Assembly (NCBI RefSeq): GCF_037975245.1
Contig: NC_092565.1
Location: 21,535,499-21,590,498, forward strand
DNA: 55,000 nucleotides
Direction: 5' to 3'
Source: Apostichopus japonicus
Lineage: Eukaryota; Echinodermata; Holothuroidea; Aspidochirotida; Stichopodidae
Below are positions 48,265-55,000 of the stretch, in pieces (position 1 is the first letter of the stretch; every line of letters starts with the position of its first letter). Below the pieces are notes generated by a model. The model was not told the DNA's origin, did no database searches, and worked only from the letters and a program-made list of their open reading frames with translations. The position numbers and the translations under genes are program-made.

Positions 48265-51200
48265 CTACTTTTGTTTTTTATTTTGGTTTGATTTGTTATT
48301 GAGACCAAAATAATGTTCGTAATATGTGATACTACGATCAAACGCTTCTTTGTATGTATACCTAGGCTTATAGCCTAACACACGTTGAAGTTTCTCCCAA
48401 CTGTAGTGATATTCACCGAACATGAATCGCACAGCATTGGTGTGAAATGGCATCTCCCAATTTTTTATATTGGATACTAGCCAACACATGACGGTAAGGA
48501 AGAAAGCAATCGTATACATGAGCCAATATGGTGGTGTTGCCGTACCTGTTTCGGCCACTAAAGCCTTTGCAAACTGTGCGACCATTTCCCCAATACTATA
48601 AAGAGGGGTGTCATCGCCTAAGAAGAACGCTTCTCCACTAATATCTGTCTTCTCGTCGGGACGTAAGAGTGATTTGACTGCCAATACGTATGAGTATGCG
48701 ATATTCCCAGCGTATGCATATTGAATCTTCCCGCTCGGTTCACCTATGCGGAGTGCAACCCCAGCATTTATGAAATACCCCAAATTTGTTGTTAGAATAT
48801 GTTCCCCCTCCCCGTACATGCCACATGGTCTCAGAGCGCACGTCCTCAATTTTTTACCGTTTTTTAGTGCTTTATTGTTGGCTCTCAGAACCATTATCTC
48901 GGCATCGTACTTGGACTGAGAATAAACACACAAGACTGGGTTGATAGCGGGGACTGTAACCGATGTCTCGGAGGCGTTAACACTAGGCTTTTTAAGATCG
49001 TTCGCTACTTCAATAGAACTCGTGTAGACTAGACATTCAACGTTCTGTTCAATACAGGCGTTCACCGCATTTTCTGTTCCTATATTTTAATGGGGAATAT
49101 AAAGGAAAAGAAAGAAACAGTATTGATAATTAAAACCATGCTGGAAAACGTGTCGCTTATAGTCAGATGGGAAGAAAATGTAACTGGTCAATATAACCTT
49201 TGCAATGTTCAGATCATTTAAAAAAATAAATTATCAGTTGTCAGGTTTTGTTCCAGTTGGCAGTAATTTTACTGTACAGTATTTCCCTACAGTTTTTCCC
49301 AACCCATCTTATTTATTTTGGAAGATACCTTCATATGGAAAAACCGTAGACTTCTCCTGGGTAAAAACCCGATCTTTTTTCTTCTTCAGCCAGCCAGAGC
49401 TGGAACCCACGGCCTGTAAGAAGCTACAGGTATATATATCATTGCTTCTCATTCTCATTGAATCATGCCTCCAATTTGACCATACCACACGACCATATCA
49501 CTGGTATTTCTGGAAACCTCAATTGTAAGCAGTGACGTCGTGCCCATTGGGGCCCGGGGGGAACAGCCCCCCCCCCAAGAAATTGTCAAAGGTGTCATAA
49601 AATTTGGTCATAATTTAAAAGAAAAAGTGTTTACGAAATCGAAAAGTAGACTAAAAAGTCAATTGCTCTAAGATGGTCGTTGCGGATTTTCCACACACCT
49701 CAAAGACGCGCGGAGGCGCGCAAGCAGACTGCCATTGATTTATTTTGGAACGTAATTCAGCGACGTTGAATGATAACAGTGTCAGCAACTAAATTTCTTG
49801 TAGGGCCTACGAGAATTGGCGCTTATGTTGACTGCTTGGTCGATGGTTGTTAATTGTTGATATTCAGTCAATCAAAACAGTTAAATAATTACTGGTTGAT
49901 AACTAATGAACCAAATGTTCCATCAACGCTGCCATCGTTGAACAATATTATATATACGTAGTCCCAGAGTAAGTGCAACCCGTTTTTCAATGAAAAAATG
50001 GCAATTTGAATTGTTTTCTAAGCCTGTAACAAAGTTCGGAATCTTAAGATAAATGTAGTGAACAGAGATTATGGGACTCCATGTGAACTTCTTCTTAAGT
50101 ATTGCAATCAGTTCGCTAAAAGGTCCACCAGGATAAATTTTCCTCATGATCTGATAGGCAGTTTCGAAAAAATGAATAATAATAAACATTTCAAATAGAG
50201 TCACAATTAACCTGGAAAATAATCACTTCGTTATCGCACGTTTTACCTTAGGTTTCGCTACCTTCGCTTTTTCTGTCCATGTTTTCAAACGGCATAGCTT
50301 TTTCTTCACTCAGTCACCACTTCTCACGGGCATGATGGGCGGCGATCATGGATCAGCCAACACAAAAATGTTTCGATTTCTTAAATTTTGGGCGCTTCTG
50401 GGAGACGAGGAATTGGTAAACTGAGGAATAAATGGCGATCACTTCCTTCGAGAATATTTCCCAAAATAAAAAATTGCCGAAATTTTTTATCAATTTAAGG
50501 GGTGTTGCATACTGCCATAAGTCACGGGAAATGCCGTTTCCTGCAATCTGAGGGGTCTGCCAGACGAAAAATTTCTTGTACGCTGCGCGCCAACCTGTGG
50601 TCATCACCTGCTCACGCCCCCCCCCCCCCAAAAGAAAATTATTTTCGCACGACGCCCCTGATTGTAAGAGCCCTTTAGTTTCCTTTGATACTGCATCGGA
50701 TATCCGTGTTTGAAACCGGCAATTCTCTAAGAGGGTGCACTGAACTTACCGTCTACGTTAACAGCGCGTATTGACTTTCTGTTAGGATATGCACCAAACG
50801 CAACACAGCCGCAATTATGGATGACGGCGTCCACATTTTCGCAGGCTTTAGTTACAGCTGCGGGATCACAGATACTACCCTCGATGTGGTTAAGTTTATG
50901 AGAATTCTTCGATGCTGAGAGAAGAGGATAAAAGATGGTTTAAGAATAAATTTTAAATATTTGTTATAAAACGAGTCATGTACTCTATTACGACAGCTTC
51001 CGTGGTGATAGGAAGATATGTCGGAGTTTTACCCTTCCCAACCATCTCCCCAACCCTCTCCCCAAACCCCCACCAAACCCTTTCCAATTGTCATACATAG
51101 TTTATCAAATGAATCAGATACATAACGAAACTGGCACAAAAAGAGGGGATATATAATACACAATGATGGCGGTCCAAAAAATGTACTTCTTCGTTCTTGA

Positions 51201-52867
51201 GTGGAATAAAGCCCGTTTACACCTGAGAACGACCACTCGGGGTCCGATCAACTGCGGATCAGACCACGCGATTTAAACCCTGAGATGGACTAGGACCGAA
51301 GGAGGATCAGACCACGCGTTCGATGTTAAATTTGTAATGTAAACGCAGCTCGGGTTGATCCTCGAATCAGCGGTGGCCTTAACTTTATTACACGCGTAAT
51401 TTGTCCGGCCAGACGTTATCTACTAGGGGACCAAATTTAATTTACACCGGCTCTTTTACATGGTAATTTATCCGGTCTTTGATAGCCGTCTAATATCTAG
51501 ATAAACGGAATTACTTATAGGAAAGGTCATCTGAGATATAGGTTATAGGCACGAAAACTAAACAAGTTGATCTAATCTCAATCCCTGTCTTAAAACATCG
51601 AGAAATAAGACTTGTATGTGATCCATGACCATGTTACGTCAAGTCTCATGGAAATATATATAATAAAAAAATTACCTTTGAGAAAGGTAAGATCTAAGAA
51701 AGTATAGAGAACGACCTGCCGCATATGGCTATGGTTTAACTGATATCAAAAGGTCAACACACTATTAGAGATTACTGCACTGAATCTCAATGTAGCTGTA
51801 TGTCGTTCTAAAGTAAACAAAGCATGCCTATTCATAACTTTGATATCCAGTGGTGGTATAAAGACGCTGCTATAAAGATAACGGCTTAATCTTCATTCCA
51901 AATTTATTTAATTAATTTATTAATCAATGAATTAAGTAAGTAAGTAATTTATAGGTCCCTTGTTCAGATAGATCCCTTTATAATAGATAAACGAGAGTTC
52001 GTATGCCTTAATAGTTTGATGACCCTTATTCCATATTGATATACTGGTATATTAAAATAACTTGTTGAAAGACGCAAAGATAGAATCTAAAATGCCCCCC
52101 CCCCCCCACAAAGTCACCAAACTCTTCCACTTCTAAAGAAGAAAAATAAGATATAGAAAAGATCATTCCTCCCTCAACGCCAACAGACTGTTTGTTGTAG
52201 TGGGTTACGTCAGTATTTCATGCAACAATAGTACAACACGTGACTAATTAAATTGAAAACATTTCATGGAAACTTTAACATGATCAGGACACGAGAAATA
52301 ACCATATTCTTGATATTTTTACTTACAGCCGTTCTTCCCTATAGTTGTTACTCATGGTGTATGTAGTTACCCCCCCCCCTCCACCTCCTCCTCCTCCTCT
52401 TCCATTGGTTTCGAGAAACGTGACCGCATGTTAGTTGCCTCCCCCTCTCCTTTTTTTTTTATTTTGAGTCGATTTCAATCAATGTCATGTTATCTGAGCT
52501 CTAACAAGAAAGGAAGATTATTGTCTGTTTGTTTGTTTACACACTCATTTAATACCCCAGCTATCGTCTTTTGTTTTAATCTTATTTATTTATTTGCCAA
52601 AGAATACGTTAACAGACAACTTAGATAGTCGCGCAAGGACATGTAATTTGCTTACCTTCCTTTGAACCATGCAAGTTTGTGTAAACGAACTATTTGATAT
52701 CATTACTTACGATGTAGACCGTGGTGCCACTTGAAAGGCTGGATATCAAATGATCGTATTTCCTTCACAGGAAATACCTCTTGTTCCATCAACTCTTTGA
52801 CGATATGTTGACCAAGAAATCCGGCTCCTCCCGTCACAAGGATGGTTACACCTTCCTGATTAGTCAT
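48265..52867 (-). CDS. 3beta-hydroxysteroid dehydrogenase-like gene, copy 4 (3 exons)
   Basis: Exon 1 is 52867-52711, exon 2 50914-50750 and exon 3 49079-48265. Exon 1 is short and easily missed, but it is open and ends in the same CATC|GTAAGT donor as the other copies. The product is 378 residues with TGGAGFLG, YTSSIEV, YSQSK and C-terminal KKQK. Exon 2 differs from copies 2 and 3 by HNCGC for HNCSC. Intron 1 is 1796 nt; intron 2 is 1670 nt because of a 1131-bp hAT-like insertion. Block EKTDISG/TPL matches copy 1, while IKNW/RFM matches copy 3. Intron 1 also matches copy 1 better than copies 2 and 3 in the stretch around 51140-51210. It is the last complete gene before the window edge; further copies may lie to the right. 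Confidence 0.91.
49530..50660. mobile_element. hAT-like element (1131 bp) in intron 2 of copy 4
   Basis: Ends CAGTGACGTCGTGC and GCACGACGCCCCTG are inverted with 12 of 14 matches. The 8-bp duplication is ATTGTAAG (49522-49529, 50661-50668). Copies 2 and 3 show the empty site, CTCAATTGTAA followed by GCCC. No transposase frame is visible; the 92-codon minus-strand frame near 50353-50631 is unassigned. Confidence 0.9.
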
Positions 52868-53817
52868 TGTCAATCTACAGGTGGTGAGAAGCGAACTTCT
52901 TCATTAACTCAAAAAGTTAGTTGAGATCATCAGTATTTCACCCCAAATATGCAAAAAAAGTCAAATAATGGCCATGAATGTTCACAGTTCAACAAGCATC
53001 AGGCGCGGATCCAGGGAAAATATCCAGAGTGTATATACCCCATATTTTAACCCCCGCCCCCCCCCCAATTTTTTTTAAAGTTGCTATCAGCTCAACCTTG
53101 CTTTTAGTCCTATCCGTGTGGACCTAAATTACAACCAAATTATGCCCAGAATGTCCTATTTCACGTCTTTTATTTTAATTACATGGGAGACACCTTCAAC
53201 GGCACCAGTACTACAGCCCCCCCCCCCATGTTTAACATCCGAGACCCACCCTGAGTATCACATTCAAAGCATTGTTCTCCAATGAGACATTTAAAGTGAA
53301 TTATTCAACCGACCCCTATGTCTGAGAATAATTTAACGAGTCAAAATCTTCAGAAAAAGCTACTTTTTCAAATCTATTCAATTCTGTTGTTATTGAGGGA
53401 GGGGGGTGGAAGGAGGGGAGGGGGAAACGATCACCTTTAAATGACACCGATTATTTCTGTTGTTTTTATTTCTCTAGATAGAATCAATTTCGGAAATATA
53501 TCAGTACAGGTATATAGAGAGGCGAGAATGAGTTGTGATTTGAGGTCTCTTTTATCATTTCGGAAATTATGTCCTTCTAACTGAGGAGGTTATTCCAGTT
53601 ATCTAACTGTTTGGATGTCATCCTTCGCATTCAAGCCTTTGGTGGTGCGCCTCTGCCGAATTCATTAATCAGAGAATCACTTAGTGCTCACAACTTAACT
53701 AGCACAACCTCATGTGTAGACCTTAAATATAAAAAACGAAAATGGGGGCTGGAGTGGGAATGGGTGGTGGACATGGGAGGTTATAACACTTTATTTACCA
53801 CTAACTATTGTTAGACA
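52868..53817. other. 5' flank of gene copy 4
   Basis: Aligns with the flanks of copies 1 to 3 up to CTATTGTTAGACA, with a deletion of about 130 bp near 53695 relative to copies 2 and 3. No TATA box can be assigned with confidence. Confidence 0.55.
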
Positions 53818-55000
53818 CAGGGGCGTATCCAGGGGGGCGCAACAGGCGCGCGCCCCCCCTATTGGCCGTCACCAAAAAAAAAAAAGTTTAGCAAGAAAAA
53901 AAAAAAAAAAAAAAATTGATGACGACCTTTATGTGTGTCGGTGATCGCTCAACCCCCCCCCCCCTCCCGTATGCTTTATTTTTTGTTTGCCAAAAAAAGG
54001 TTCTGGCGAAGTTCGGCGGCATAATAGTTTTAGAAACATAGATGGTAATTGTGTTTGTATTATCACTATAAACACTAAATGACATGCCAGCCATACTAAA
54101 TTGTGCATTTTGTGTCCATATTTACTGGAAATGTTGCTTATTATTAAGGTCGAAAAATGGATCACATATGGCCATGGGCGGCGATCCTGGGTGGAGGGGG
54201 GATATATCCCCCCATGAAAATGGGTGGAGGGGATGTAATGCACCATATCCCCCCCCCCCACCAAATGCCAGGGATAAGAATATTTTCATGCCTACATTTA
54301 TGCATCTTCGTTAATGTACGGCTCTTTTTTAGCTTCATTTCTCGCCTACCATAAACGCAGTGCGATCTTTTCAAATAAAGCGTCTTTATAAAGCAAAAAT
54401 AGTTGACTGTAGGCTTCATTGGCCCTATAACAACAAAATGTATTATTGCGCCCACGGTATTGATATAGTACATATATGCACCCTCATAGTATTCATATAG
54501 GCCCTATAGTAGGCCTACACACGTACATGTTCCCTCGAACAGCTGAGAATCTCATGTAACCAGGGTAATGCTTAATACACGTTTCACCTGGATGCCCTAG
54601 CAATCGGTACCTAGGAATGTAACTATGTGTAATTGTGTATTGCATGTGTATAGGCCTATAATAGCCTGCATGAGGCCATTTTCTTCATCGAATAATATAA
54701 CAGAGCTCTCGAACATTCTAACGTTGCGCCTGAAACAAGACTGACAGGGGCAATTTTCCCAAAATAACACCCGAAATTTAAAAAAAAGTATTTTGGATGC
54801 TGATTATGAGATATTTCGGACATGACATCCCTATTTTAAAGTTGGGTATATGCCGCTTGGAAACCTCGGGAAGTGCCGTTTCCGGCCATCTAGAGGGTTT
54901 GTTAATCCCAAAATTTTCTTGTACGCTTCGCGCCAACTCATGGTGGCGCTACGCTTAGATAGTTAACAAGGTCATATCCCCCCCCCCCCCCTTACTCGGA
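53818..55000. mobile_element. hAT-like element running off the window
   Basis: Begins CAGGGGCGTATCCAGGGGGG directly after GTTAGACA (53810-53817), where units 2 and 3 continue uninterrupted as GTTAGACATATAAG. The right end is not in the window. Inside are C- and G-runs (53951-53965, 54190-54260) and, at 54860-54960, a stretch shared in inverted form with 39290-39400. It may be a nest of several elements. Confidence 0.7.

Larger units (their letters stand above)
13287..53817. repeat. Tandem array of four gene-bearing units
   Basis: A landmark (GGTTTTAYTGGCGTAACTC) recurs at about 13287, 25266, 35978 and, slightly changed, 47100, so the units are about 11.98, 10.71 and 11.12 kb, with the fourth cut short by an insertion at 53818. 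Each unit runs 3' flank, exon 3, exon 2, exon 1, 5' flank in plus-strand order. Non-coding parts align across units almost throughout, with clear gaps where transposons sit. DNA left of 13287 does not match the units, so this is the left edge of the array. Confidence 0.93.

Noticed and set aside
54157-54473. Open frames on both strands near the right edge
   Set aside because: They cross G/C runs of an inserted element and show no domain.

Overview
This window reads as nuclear genomic DNA of an invertebrate animal. It is AT-rich, its genes have spliced exons with GT-AG introns, it has long microsatellites, and it is full of hAT-like, TTAA-type, LINE and Penelope-like debris. The coding family and the transposon mix would suit a marine deuterostome such as an echinoderm, but that placement is weak inference.

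The backbone is a tandem array. About 13287 to 53817 holds four head-to-tail units of roughly 11 to 12 kb (unit starts near 13287, 25266, 35978 and 47100). Each carries one complete three-exon gene on the minus strand for a 378-residue 3beta-hydroxysteroid dehydrogenase/isomerase-like protein. Exon sizes (157, 165 and 815 nt), splice phases and the paired poly(A) signal are the same in all four. Every copy keeps the Rossmann motif TGGAGFxG, the YTSS and YSxSK catalytic region, a hydrophobic segment near residue 292 and a C-terminal KKQK that fits a dilysine ER-retrieval signal. Phrase-level differences between copies are shuffled (all four combinations of two haplotype blocks occur), which points to gene conversion.

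Region by region. 1-13286 lies left of the array. It has no convincing host gene but holds LINE fragments, a 1.2 kb hAT-like element with a TTAA-type MITE nested in it, and a decayed Penelope-like retroelement (RT end plus GIY-YIG). 13287-25265 is unit 1, the most divergent gene copy, with a MITE in intron 2, a hAT-like element in intron 1 and a foldback element with 161-bp inverted arms upstream of the gene. 25266-35977 is unit 2. 35978-47099 is unit 3, with a hAT-in-hAT nest in intron 1. 47100-53817 is unit 4, with a 1.1 kb hAT-like element in intron 2. 53818-55000 is an element that begins with its own flank GTTAGACA and runs off the window.

Because the units are paralogous, each insertion can be read against an empty site in a sister unit, so element ends and target duplications can be fixed from this window alone. 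The intergenic parts also hold two conserved but unrecognised ORF-like blocks in units 1 to 3; they may be old transposon genes. No tRNA, rRNA or CRISPR array was seen.
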